Of a DNA stretch of 64,000 nt, positions 11,726 to 21,776 are shown in pieces. Every line of letters starts with the position of its first letter. Position 1 is the stretch's first letter. The notes beneath the pieces are model-generated. The model saw nothing but the letters and a program-made list of their open reading frames with translations. It was not told the origin of the DNA and ran no database searches. A program made the position numbers and the translations under genes. Origin of the DNA: Siphonodentalium dalli (lineage: Eukaryota > Mollusca > Scaphopoda > Gadilida > Siphonodentaliidae). The DNA lies in contig CP136063.1 in the NCBI GenBank assembly GCA_032622095.1, forward strand, positions 93,539,980-93,603,979, written 5' to 3'.

Positions 11726-12115
11726 TGGATTCTCAAGGTCCCCGTAGAGATCCTTATATATTGAACCAAGGACTACACACTATCGTCGCTGCCAATCAGC
11801 GTCATAATAATAGGATCGGGAGGACTCTCGCAGCTCCATGTAGAGGGACTGCTCATTGTCGTCTGCCGCCGCCGTCACGAGACTTTGATGTGTTCATAGA
11901 AATACGATCGGGCGGATTCTCGAAGCTCACCGAAGAGACCTCCGTACAGTGGTGCATGTGCTGCACGCCGTTGCTCCTCCGCTGCCGCCGTCATTGGGCT
12001 TCCGATAGAGTAATAATAGGATCCATCTTGTTATCGTAGCTCCCCTTAAATATCACACCATACGTTGCATGCTGGCGCCGTCGTGGGGATTCATGTAACA
12101 TGGCTAGAAACCTAC
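11726..12115. repeat. Tandem copies of the CATAATAATA-GATC unit
   Basis: About three diverged units of roughly 110 bp with CGTCATAATAATAGGATC, GGA-TCTCG-AGCTCC and GTAGAGATCC, related to 8877-9030. A 114-codon plus-strand ORF over it is judged a repeat artefact. Confidence 0.65.
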
Positions 12116-12474
12116 GCCAACAATAAAGTATAACGCAAAGCGGTTTTCATCATAAATGTGTCTAAACCATATATATAAAGGTTTTTCTGGTGGGATAACA
12201 TAATACGTGAGCTGTGGAAATTCGCAATGCACCTTAGAAAATCAGTGATCGTTAACAACTCATATTTATACATGTAGCTGAACATTAAAGGACAATGGGT
12301 ACAGATTGTGTCCCGAACTTGAACATCAAATCACATCTCAACCATTCAGTAGATGTTCGTGACGTGAAATTGTAAAGTTCCAGATAGCAGCTATACCGGA
12401 ACGTCTGAAGCGACGATTTAGAGATTACATTAGTGACGTAAACATTATGTAGGTTCCCATCCGTGCATAGGGTA

Positions 12475-12853
12475 TTAACCCGTTCTATACTGAAGCATCG
12501 TTGATGGGTAGTTATCCTATAGGAAATGTTCAGATAATAAGGTCGTTTGCTGAGCTATAAGCGTAACCTCTCTATAATAGAGTCATTTAACCCTTTCTTT
12601 ACTAAAGCATCATCGGTGAGTATAGTTATCCCATATGAAATGTTCAGGTAATAAGTTTAGCAAACGACCATATATAGTCGTTTGTTGAACTTATTATCCA
12701 AACATTTCGCTCAATAAATAGGACTCCTTCTGCACTTTTATTTATCTGTCGTCTGATTTTATCGCATTAACTTCCTCCAGATGAACAATAGGCCATTCCA
12801 ATGTATCCTTGTATCACTGAATGGGAGAATCCATTTATTATAGAAAGGGTTAA
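12475..12853. mobile_element. TTAA-flanked MITE with a nested partial copy
   Basis: A full element lies between TTAA at 12587-12590 and TTAA at 12850-12853, with ends CCCTTTCTTTACTAAAG and ATTATAGAAAGGG. A second, partial left end starts after TTAA at 12475-12478. Related elements are at 55654-55896 and 59311-59578. TTAA flanks and CC(C/A)-starting termini suggest a piggyBac-type source. The right end is only ten bases from the splice donor of the DOMON exon at 12864. Confidence 0.8.
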
Positions 12854-12863
12854 TAATACGAAC

Positions 12864-12982
12864 CAGTGGGTTCGTGCTGATTTTCCCTTCATGAGAGTTA
12901 TCGCCCTCGAGTACGGGATTATATGCCTGAACAGGCTGACTTCGCCATTGTAGTAGATACATTCGACCACACTGTCATGACC
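12864..12982 (-). CDS. Gene A, second DOMON exon, frame broken
   Basis: An acceptor (TTGATTGCAG) precedes 12982. Translation begins GHDSVVECIYYNGEVSL, which joins the previous exon's FSEDDEM to give the family motif F-(S)-(D/E)-D-x-M-G-x-D-x-V-V-E-C. The second half fits the family only in another frame: VQAYNP, then EGDNS, then ISTNPL, ending at donor CTG|GTTCGT, which connects in phase to DIRTLGLSN of the next exon. The exon is 119 bp, one short of the 120 needed for phase 0 to phase 0. Options are an assembly indel, a pseudogenising frameshift, or use of an in-frame donor four bases further (TTC|GTATTA, exon end 12860), which would replace the AYNP strand by HIIPYSRAITLM. A TTAA-type MITE begins at intron position +11. 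Confidence 0.75.
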
Positions 12983-13179
12983 CTGCAATCAAAATGAAAT
13001 GGTACCGATATACAATGAATATTTGCATATATACTGCTGAATATTGATTACGATTATAATCAAGCAAGAAATGTGGGCTGCAGCGCCCCTGTCCAGGCAA
13101 TAGTTCATCCCACATGTCGATGTTCAATTATTGGTCCAAATAATAACACATATATAACCCTATAGCGTTGTATTTCGTC
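12983..13179. other. Intron sequence of gene A
   Basis: Non-coding; contains the acceptor of the exon ending at 12982 and leads into a minisatellite. Confidence 0.5.
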
Positions 13180-13455
13180 GGCATTTGGATAACCCAATAG
13201 CGAGTCACCATCATATACATGGATAACCATATAGCGTGTATGTCGGCATTATTGGATAACCCTATAGCAATGCATGTCGCCATCATTGGATAACCTTATA
13301 GTGATATATGTCGTCATCATTTGATAACCATATAGCGATGCATGGTTTCATCATTGGATAACGTACCTATATATAGCCAGTTATGTCGTCATTGGATAAC
13401 CTTATAGCGATATATAATGCCATCATTGGATAACCTTATATAGCGATGTATCTGC
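13180..13455. repeat. Minisatellite, TTGGATAACC-TATAGCGATG unit
   Basis: About eight units of 35-45 bp with core ATTGGATAACCTTATAGCGA and then TGTCGTCATC. Units differ by small indels. Confidence 0.85.
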
Positions 13456-14520
13456 AGCTCGCGAGCGCGATTGTGTATACCATCATATATTAAGATAAAG
13501 AATAAATCAGCCCAATGAAAACAAGTGTTATATGCACTCCGGTTCACTCTAGCAGGAAATAAACAACTTACTGGCAATATGCTACAGTATTTTATATATT
13601 GGTTATGTAAGACTCTGAGATCTAGCGAAAAATGGAACATCTGACTAATAATTCATTGATATTGTAAATTACTAAACAATTGTCAAACCCAAAACTTATA
13701 CTTTTTGAATGCCCAAAAAAGGTATTGTAACCTTGATTGGTTCTCTTTTGGTACTTTGTTCTATGGCAGGTCCATAGTAATAAGTATTTATATGAGAAAC
13801 ATTGAAACATTAGCTTATTAGAAACTTATGTCTCAAGCGTGAGTCAGACTGAATCATCGACACATGGACACGGGACCATTGTCTCCTAGCTTGACCAATC
13901 AAGATGAATCACGTTGAGACAAAGGACTCTCTCTCGCCCAGACTCCCAGAACAGTTGTAACACATTGATCCCCGTGACTGCGCGTACTTGCTCGTGTACA
14001 TTATATTTGGACAGAAAATAAATATCATGTTGTCTAAGAGTTCTGACTTAGTGAAAGAAAATCTGGGAATGTTATAGTCAGTTGGGACCGGGGTATTGAC
14101 CTGTGACCATTTATAATTATGATCTACTTGAATGTCGTGAAAATTTTTGATGTGTACAGTTTGGCTAACTGTCTAAATGAAAATGGTTTATTATGCAATT
14201 TCATAAATCAAGAACATTAGGTTTCTTCTCATGATTTTCAGGTATGATATTATGGATATATGATCTGCACTTTAAAAAAAAAGTTATGTTTAAATACATT
14301 CAAGTACTGGGTACATAACACATTAAACTGTCCAATATTATATTACTATTATCTTCAGTGGGTTGATGCTCTTAAATAGTGTGTTGCAATCATCGCTTGA
14401 AACAAATATAAAACATAATTTCCTGACAGATCTTGATAATATTAGTTTTCAAATATCAGGACATTTTGGCAAAATATGCCACATAAGTTTAGATAACGAT
14501 CATTATAGTACACATCTCAC
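13456..14520. other. Intron sequence of gene A, nothing recognised
   Basis: AT-rich with no tandem structure or domain signatures. Confidence 0.45.
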
Positions 14521-14709
14521 CATTTCGTCATCTTCAGAGAAAGCTATAGCGGTGTATCTGTTCGCGGTCTCCTTTCCGCTGATCACGAAGTCGATGACGT
14601 CACCAGATTCCTGCCACGTGACCATGTAACTGCACGATCCACCGGGTGCCTTGCAGTCGGTGAAGCACCCTTTAGTCTTTTCACATTCAATGTCATAACT
14701 CACGGTACT
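14521..14709 (-). CDS. Gene A, first DOMON exon
   Basis: Acceptor TTCCCACAG before 14709 and donor ATG|GTGAGA after 14521. The 189 bp read in phase 0 throughout and encode STVSYDIECEKTKGCF, then a cysteine-rich link, then CSYMVTWQESGDVIDFVISG and AIAFSEDDEM. The C-x(4)-GC entry, the CSY-W strand, the D-x-I-x-F-x-I-S-G strand and the AFS-D-M end are hallmarks of the DOMON domain of FRRS1-type proteins. The upstream Reeler exon (18744-18808) ends in a phase that does not join directly with this acceptor. An alternative acceptor at 14707 (CACAGAG) would join in phase with an alternative donor at 18740. Confidence 0.9.
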
Positions 14710-14862
14710 CTGTGGGAATTATAAACAAATTACCGTTACGGGTGACGATATCACGTTGAGTGCCGGAAATCAATTAGCCTCAGTACACCATATTTTGGCT
14801 CTATTGAAACAAGAATTGGACGACGTCGCGAGTTTAGATGACATAAACGACGATTTATAGTA

Positions 14863-14944
14863 CTACGAGATAACTCGTAGCCGGCACTGGTGGAAAGAAT
14901 TTGGAAATTCCCACCACCAGTGCCAACTACGAGTTATCTCGTAG
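14863..14944. repeat. Perfect hairpin with palindromic arms
   Basis: CTACGAGATAACTCGTAG at 14863-14880, itself a near palindrome, is mirrored at 14927-14944, and GGCACTGGTGG at 14883-14893 is mirrored at 14913-14923. Non-coding, intronic. Confidence 0.85.
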
Positions 14945-16019
14945 ACACATTCAAGTTGACACGTTTTAGCGACATATGTGAAGTAGAACGTAACCCAATC
15001 AAGTTATTTTGGCAGTAAACAAGTGTCCTTGTGCTGGTTATACAGCTCGTTATAAAGTTATATTATGGCTCGATGCACAAGGGAGCAAGTTACTTATATG
15101 ACTATATATGGCTACATACGGTGAATCCAATGTGAAAGCGGATGAACTTGATTATTGTGAGGATGAGACGATTTTGTCCAGTATATATTGTGACTATATA
15201 TACGAGCATGTAAATTCTGTTGTTTCGGACATTGAAAGGCAAGTCCCATTTAGCCTTATTTAGGCCCATGATAGAGGTTCCAAATAAAAGCACCAATGAG
15301 CCCAATACCAGCTCAGATATCGACTTTCAGAAGTGGGGGTTTCAACGTTTTTGGCTTATTTTCCAGGCTATCAAACATTCCAATGACCGTCTATGACGAA
15401 TAACATACATGCTCTCAAGAGTGTCAAGGCTGTCGTTTCCCGAAAACAGTACACAATAAAGATCGTACTTAACAGACAGTGATCAAGTTAGAACGCAACG
15501 CGACACAAAATGTAATAGATATCAATGAGTGCCATTATTTTAAATACATTTTTCTCTGTACCTATGTACTATTTATAGGTAACGAGAATAAACATATTTT
15601 ATTGAATTGAATTGGCATTCGTATATATGTTTGAAGTGTACTCCACGATCACAGTATACTCTTGCGTCGGTACGTGGTGTTTAAAGCTTCGAGTGTAAGT
15701 GATCTAACGGTGATTGAACGGTAATCAATGATATACATGGGCAAGCGTTATTGGAGTAGTAATGGACCCTGGGAAATTGGTGCCTTGTCACATAAGAAAT
15801 TAATGACGTTTCGGGGCTCAAACAGTTTGCTGAAATTTCTTGCGGTGAACATTGCATGCCCACGTTGAAACCGTCGTCGCCTATAGGTGAATCTGCCTAC
15901 TGGAATTGGGTATGCATGTGGCATGGGGCTTTGCATGTTGACGCTGCTTGACTTGCAGGAATTTCATTAGGATTTTCACGGATGATCCAACTTGGTACAT
16001 TTTGCTACTTCGGAAGGTT
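14945..16019. other. Intron sequence, nothing recognised
   Basis: A poly(A)-signal-like cluster near 15590 (AATAAACATATTTTATTG) is not associated with a gene I can support. Confidence 0.4.
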
Positions 16020-16265
16020 TGGACACCCAGGAGCCACATTGGGTGTTTGTAAATATATGCTAATGACGTAATATTCAATACCATTTGCGGCAGTGGTATG
16101 TTGTGTTACATGCAATGAAATATTACCCAACATGGGCCGGGTGCCATTGTTGAGTCACATATGATAACGTAATACGTACGTGATCGGCCGCATTTGTGTG
16201 TCGGGTCACGTGTTAATGACGAAATACTCACTGGACCGGGTGGCATTGGTGTGGTCGATATTGGA
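16020..16265. repeat. Degenerate tandem repeat, TGACGTAATA ... CGGGTGCCATTG
   Basis: Three to four diverged units of about 60 bp alternate TAATGACGTAATA-type and CCGGGTGCCATTGTTG-type words. Non-coding. Confidence 0.45.
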
Positions 16266-18276
16266 GGATCTGTTCCGAATGTTACTCCCTGCTCTGGAAG
16301 TTATTGTATAGTGATTATCAACAGTGGTATATCATATAGCTCGTTAAAAGCACGAGCAACCAGGCAAAGTAGCAATATATATACCACGAGAAGAACAAAG
16401 TTAGGAATACAATAACAGGAAGTATCGGCTCCGACTAGGAAATGCCGAGGATACAACAATCAGATTAATAACAATGTTGTGTTCTCGGGCACATCCCTTG
16501 CCATTGAAATGTTCTTTTAAAAAACCTCGTCAAACTGTTTTCTCTCAATATTTTCTGTTCGAAATATTAGATTTGAACAAAGAAAATGAATTGTGTTTAT
16601 TTCTGGAATGCCCCCCCCCCCCTCCCTCCCTCATTTCAGTACACAAATATTTCATTTTAATGCCCTTTCACCTAAACAAATGTCGAGGAGACAACAAAAC
16701 AAGTGAAGAATACAAACTAAGTACTGTGGAATTGGGACAAAATAGGAAATGTGCGACAAAACTCATGTGCAAACATGCCGTTTATACCGTCCACCAATGT
16801 TAGCCCCCACGCCCCGCAATTTACGAACTTACGTTTTGCTTTGCATGAAATCATATTCACATCAGCGTGTCAGCGTATTTATATACAGATTACATCCCCA
16901 ACAGACAAGTCCATCAGACAACATACGTCAACGTATCAACATAATTATACATCAGCATCTGATTCGATCGACTTGGGACACACATAATTGTAGCAACTGG
17001 AACAATTCGATAAGATGCACATGCATAACTGACTGGACCAAATGTGCATGCAACTGACCAGCCATGATTTACAAGCTGGAAGTAGCCCCCACCTAACGAC
17101 ATTTTGACTGTGTCCCCGGCGATTGTGGCGTATGCCGCATGTTGATAAATTGTAAATAAGAAAATAAGCTATATATGCGTGACCTATTACATTGTATGTA
17201 CAATAACGAAACACTGTGCATAATAATATTCCCTAACTGGTATGTGGAAAGAGTCAGTTATAACGACGTAAATTGCAACTATAACTTACCACATGTATTG
17301 TTTACGATAAGTAGGGGCCCCATAGATCAAGTCTTTTCGGCCCACAACAGATCGGGATATCGTTGGATTGATGCTGTTACGTCCCGTTACTCTTCTATAA
17401 CATATTTTAATTGAAAAGACGTAATACGTTTGCACGTAGAGCCCGGTCATTCATTTGAACCCCTGAATGTGATTAATCATCTGGCATGTTGGCGATTAAC
17501 CTGTCTTCAAATTGATATATAATTTTCCGTGATATAAAAAGGTAAAGTGATGATACGATCGTTTAATATATTGTTTACATACATTTTCTGATAGCTTGAC
17601 AAATCGAAATTCTCTGGAAGACAATACTTTTTTATTTATAAATCTCGTTGCTTTGACATTAAACGGACATCTGATATACGCATGTTTGATATCATCATAC
17701 TTGGGAAAGGCTGCCCTCTATGTTCATATATACACAAAGCGTCCATTTGACCTAATCCGAAAAGGAAAAAAGCAAGATAACTCCCATCCACGAAAATGGG
17801 CGTAAAGTATGTTATAGAAGAGCCTGAGTAACGGGACCGGGCTCGGTTCGAAACAGCAAAAAACCCAACCGATATCACAAGCTGTTGTGGACAGAGAAGA
17901 CTTGGTCTAGGGATCCCTTGATGCCCCCCCCCCCCGCATTGATTCAGAAAAAATCTGGGAATCCCCAGCGCAAAAATTGGCGTTCAATGATTAGCGCAGT
18001 TTACTGCCGTCGTTTGCTGCCAATCGAACACAGATCCATGACCAGGTGGTCAGTATATTAACGTGCGATGACAAACTTATGCCAACACAGTGCGTAGCTG
18101 TATTTGGCCACAATGCGACAACCGTCTCATAAATGTGTTTCGACTTCGAGTTCTCTTAAGTATTAGACAATTGGTGACATTTGACCATATTACAATGAAC
18201 GTCACCGCCACGTAAAATTGCATACACATCGTATAATTATGTTACATGACCCGATTCAACGCCATGGAGAATACGT
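16266..18276. other. Intron sequence with poly-C runs
   Basis: Poly-C runs at about 16611-16622 and 17926-17936. No exon of gene A is needed here once 18744-18808 is recognised, and the ORFs lack domain features. Confidence 0.45.
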
Positions 18277-18650
18277 CTGAAACTTTGGTGCCGGACATTT
18301 GCCAAATGAGGTCATCATGCAGAGGGTGAATTGAGTGACGTTGCCCCGCACAGTGGGCTAGCATCACTATTCATCATCTGTGGACCTCATTGCTTTTTAG
18401 TTTCTTTTCCTTTTTTAGTTTAGTTTCTCTATATGTATCCCCAAATTGGCAGACGATACAATGCATAATCGAGGTGCCGAATGGGTGCACATTACAATCT
18501 TCACCATTTGGGAACTTAAATCTGAGTCTCCATCTCCCATATAGATGAGGCCAAAGCAGAATGAGGTCACTATTGTGCGGGGTAGCGTCACTAAATTCAC
18601 CCTCTTGGGGACCTTATACTGCAAATGACCGGCACCATATTTCCAGGCCG
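18277..18650. mobile_element. Diverged copy of the 2129-2380 double-hairpin element
   Basis: Left arm TTTGGTGCCGGACATTTGCC mirrors GCAAATGACCGGCACCATAT on the right. Both AATGAGGTC...AGAGGGTGAATT blocks are present but diverged. The middle (about 18395-18550) holds unrelated sequence. It lies less than 100 bp downstream of the Reeler exon ending at 18744. Confidence 0.6.
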
Positions 18651-18743
18651 GTAACTGGCTGAGCAGAGTTGCATAAATTCCTCACGTATGCATCCTACAT
18701 ATACTGGCCCCGATGAGACAGAAACAGAGTATTATGCACGCAC

Positions 18744-18808
18744 CTGGTGTTATTGATGCCAGCTGTTTTGCAGCCCAAAATGATGTCCTTACTTCAACTA
18801 CGGTAGCC
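18744..18808 (-). CDS. Gene A, fourth Reeler exon
   Basis: A short exon with no ATG ORF of its own, found by matching family pattern and phase. The acceptor TTCTCTTAAAG precedes 18808; the first base completes the codon left open by the exon ending at 19925. Translation is ATVVEVRTSFWAAKQLA then SITP, matching the last Reeler strand (ATVV...FW). The best donor is CCAG|GTGCGT at 18744 (phase 1). A weaker one four bases on (GC|GTGCAT, exon end 18740) gives phase 2. The residues and matching phase on the 5' side make this a confident call; the 3' boundary is not. Confidence 0.82.
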
Positions 18809-19575
18809 CTTTAAGAGAAAATAATGGGAACATAATGTTTGCCGGAGAATTCGAGTACCTATAATGAAATGTTTCCACTGCATGTATTTGAATTGTCCAT
18901 TAAAGACCGGATGGCAGTTGAATTGCTTAGAATAAATACTATTTATTGACAAAAGCCAATGGCATGCACTGACGTAATTTCATGGTGACGCATATATCTG
19001 ATGTTGCAGTATAGTAAAGATTTGTTTAAGAGACTTAGTTCTACTAAACAACTCTTTGGGGCTGCTTTTCTTTTGTAATTTTGGAAAATATTAGAGAGAT
19101 ACATTGCGAACTGAAGCATTTGAGTTGAAGATGGAATTTCCGATGTCGGGGACAGACCATATGGTAACACGACAGCAGGGTACGGAACACCACACCGAGC
19201 ACACTAGAATGACAGAGACCAGGTCAGAGTAAAGCACTGACAAGTTGACCAAAATGCCTTTTTGACAGTCAAACTAGGAGATATACATTGATTTATCATG
19301 CATATATATATGTCTTTATTTCCTCCATTAATGAAGCGCCCACAAAGATACACATGTAACATATATATATAGAGTTAAAAAAAATTGCACAAATCATACA
19401 AGACGAAGCATAATGATACAGTCATATATGAATACGGAATATTAAGACAACGCAACGCATTTGGTATGTACAATATGTATATGATTCCGAAATCGCAGAC
19501 AAAATCACATGTACGGCATATTCACAGCACTCATTCAGTAGTATACACATAACAACAACATTCACCCCTTCTCCC

Positions 19576-19664
19576 ACGCTCTCTCTCTCTCATCTCTCTC
19601 TCTCTCTCTCTCTGTTTCTCTTTCTCCCCTCTCTCTATCTCTCTCTCCATCTAGCTCTCTCACA
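19576..19664. repeat. CT microsatellite
   Basis: Imperfect (CT)n run with a few interruptions, intronic to gene A. Confidence 0.95.
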
Positions 19665-19924
19665 CAACACAGAAATAACACATAATGTGCAGTGAAGCGC
19701 ACGGCAGGAAATATAGAGAGGATTAGTCTCTAGTCTCCCGCAATTTTAACCATAAAAACAATTAAGGGATATGAAAAACATCAAAAACAAAACGCGATAA
19801 ACATAAATAAGGGATATCAAAAACATAAAGTGTCCAGCTTGGTTCATTTCAGCGGAGGCTGAATGTGTGTTTCCGGCTTCTAACGTTTGCAACGCACACA
19901 GTAATGCATATTAACTATACTTAC

Positions 19925-20022
19925 ATGACTTTTAGTGTCCCCTGATCGGAGTTCCGAGCTGTCCAGATCATGCTGACCTCGGTCTTAGCATCACCATTTT
20001 TGTGTGTGAAACCTCCGTTGTT
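19925..20022 (-). CDS. Gene A, third Reeler exon
   Basis: Acceptor TCTTCGACAG before 20022 and consensus donor CAT|GTAAGT after 19925. The 98 bp enter in phase 0 and leave in phase 2, encoding NNGGFTHKNGDAKTEVSMIW then TARNSDQGTLKV. This is the Reeler core: a G-x-T-H-x-(S/N) turn followed by the V-S-(M/F)-x-W-T-A strand and the D-x-G-T strand. It joins in phase to both neighbours. The 60-codon ORF that includes it extends into intron with an artificial start. Confidence 0.92.
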
Positions 20023-20119
20023 CTGTCGAAGATATAACAGCAGTAAAAGTATTCGATTAAAAAGCCAGACATGTCGAAGTGTTGTGCTGGCGACCGCAGC
20101 CAATGGTTAACCAATCAAA

Positions 20120-20345
20120 TAACCAGTTCATCACGTTTATAATATGTATGTGCAATATATACGTTACTAATTCAACCCGTTTATAATATGTATGTGCAAT
20201 ATATACGTTACTAATTCAGCCCGTTTATAATATGCGTGTGCAATATATACGTTACCAATTCAACCCGCTTGTACGTTACTAATTCAACCCGTTTATAATA
20301 TGTATTTGCAATATATACGTTACTAATTCAACCCGCTTATGATAT
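20120..20345. repeat. 44-bp tandem repeat in intron
   Basis: About five units of TTCAACCCGTTTATAATATG plus TATGTGCAATATATACGTTA-CTAA; one unit is internally deleted. It begins about 100 bp upstream (in gene orientation) of the exon at 19925-20022. Confidence 0.9.
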
Positions 20346-21531
20346 GCATGTAGATGTATATGTGATTACCCCGCATATAATGCGCAAGCACATGTACCTA
20401 ACAGTATATACGTATAATCATGAAGTGCAAGGGCCAACATTAATAATTTTATATTGAAATCACGAAATGGCCACAAATAAATCGGAGTGCAATTTTAAAT
20501 GTCCCTAAATTCAGGTAAATTCTGGAAATTAGGGTGAGCTTTTAAAGTGCATGCGCTACATGGGCGGTTTAGTGATTTAAAACATATCGTTATAGAGCGG
20601 TTTATACAATTGTTAAAATACGAACGTTGGCCGTTATACAATGCATAAGTTGATTAATGTTGTGTAGTTTGGAAGTGGACTGAGAATTATTCAAGAACTT
20701 ACATTAACAGCTTATTAATTTAAAGCATACTTTCAATGAGAGTTCATGAAATTATTTAATTTCGAAATACGACGTTATGTCGTTAGCAGTTTAGCGGGTA
20801 TCAACATATCGACTATTTTATATATGCATGCCATTAGTATTTGTTCCAAAAGAGCCACCCATTGTGAAACCATCAGCTAAGCATACAAGGGCATATTATT
20901 TAGCTAATGTATGACAAAATATTGTTTAATGCAAATACATAAAATAATCCAAAATCACTTTCACCAGTAACTCAGGTTGTAATAGAACGAAACAAAACCA
21001 GAGGCCCACAGAACTGAAGTCATCTGACGTCTAGTATCAGGGTGCTTATGTGTCACGTGTACCGAACAGCGGTCTCTGCGACGATTATGCCAAATAACAC
21101 CTTTGTTTTGACACGGCTTATATTCTTAAATCTGATTTCTTGTCAGAATGGGTAATATATTGGATAATACATGTACATGTAGATTGCATTAGCTCGCATG
21201 TCACATAGTCTTGGTCATAACAACACTACCTGATTATATCAGTTTATTTTATAAATTATAGCGAAATTGAAATGAGTTTTATTGAATGATCTTTTTGAAT
21301 AAATGTCGGGAGACGCTGAATTGGATTAATGATTACACATGCGATCACAGATCCCAGATACAAACCTTGTCATAGCACTGAAAGTACCTATATATAAGAC
21401 TGATATATAGATACTTTTAGTGTAATTACTTGTCAATGAGTATTTCGTAGAGAATGAGTCGCATTATATGATTTTACTTCGAGACGAAAGTTGTAGAATT
21501 TCTCTTTTGATAATGTGGTTTGACTACATAC
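20346..21531. other. Intron sequence of gene A, nothing recognised
   Basis: AT-rich, without clear repeat structure. Confidence 0.45.
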
Positions 21532-21647
21532 GCATGTCGTCTGTCCTGATCCGGTAAATGAGCCCACGACCTCCTCTGTCCCATCTGCCTTCCTCACCTC
21601 GACCAGAAAGCCGGCGAATGTCTTAGATGACGTAGCACGTAGAGTAA
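21532..21647 (-). CDS. Gene A, second Reeler exon
   Basis: Acceptor TGCCATTCAG before 21647 and donor TGC|GTATGT after 21532. The 116 bp enter in phase 1 and leave in phase 0, encoding TLRATSSKTFAGFLVEVR, then ADGTEEVVGSFTGSGQTTC. The S-x-x-x-F-x-G-F-L-(V/L)-x-(V/A)-R strand and the VGSF-x(7)-C end are characteristic of Reeler domains. The first two bases complete a phenylalanine codon split over the 4.6-kb first intron, which holds a 3.8-kb fold-back transposon. Confidence 0.92.
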
Positions 21648-21776
21648 CTGAATGGCAGCAAAACCGGAATGCAATGAATAGAACGCACAATTTTCAAGCA
21701 AATGTATCAAATAAAATGTTACATTCTAAGCATATTTGTCCCAGAAATGTTTTAGTTTTATTATATAGTCATAAAG

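Noticed and set aside
11695-12039. 114-codon plus ORF
   Set aside because: Covers the GC-richer tandem repeat 11726-12115, whose units also occur at 8877-9030 without an ORF.
16195-16300. Candidate minus exon with acceptor ACTTCCAG and donor GTGAGT
   Set aside because: Its phases (2 to 1) do not connect the known exons and its peptide shows no Reeler or DOMON residue.
18943-19205. Possible exon of gene A after a good acceptor (GTCATTCTAG at about 19196)
   Set aside because: None of the frames continues the Reeler domain, whereas the exon at 18744-18808 does so with matching phase.
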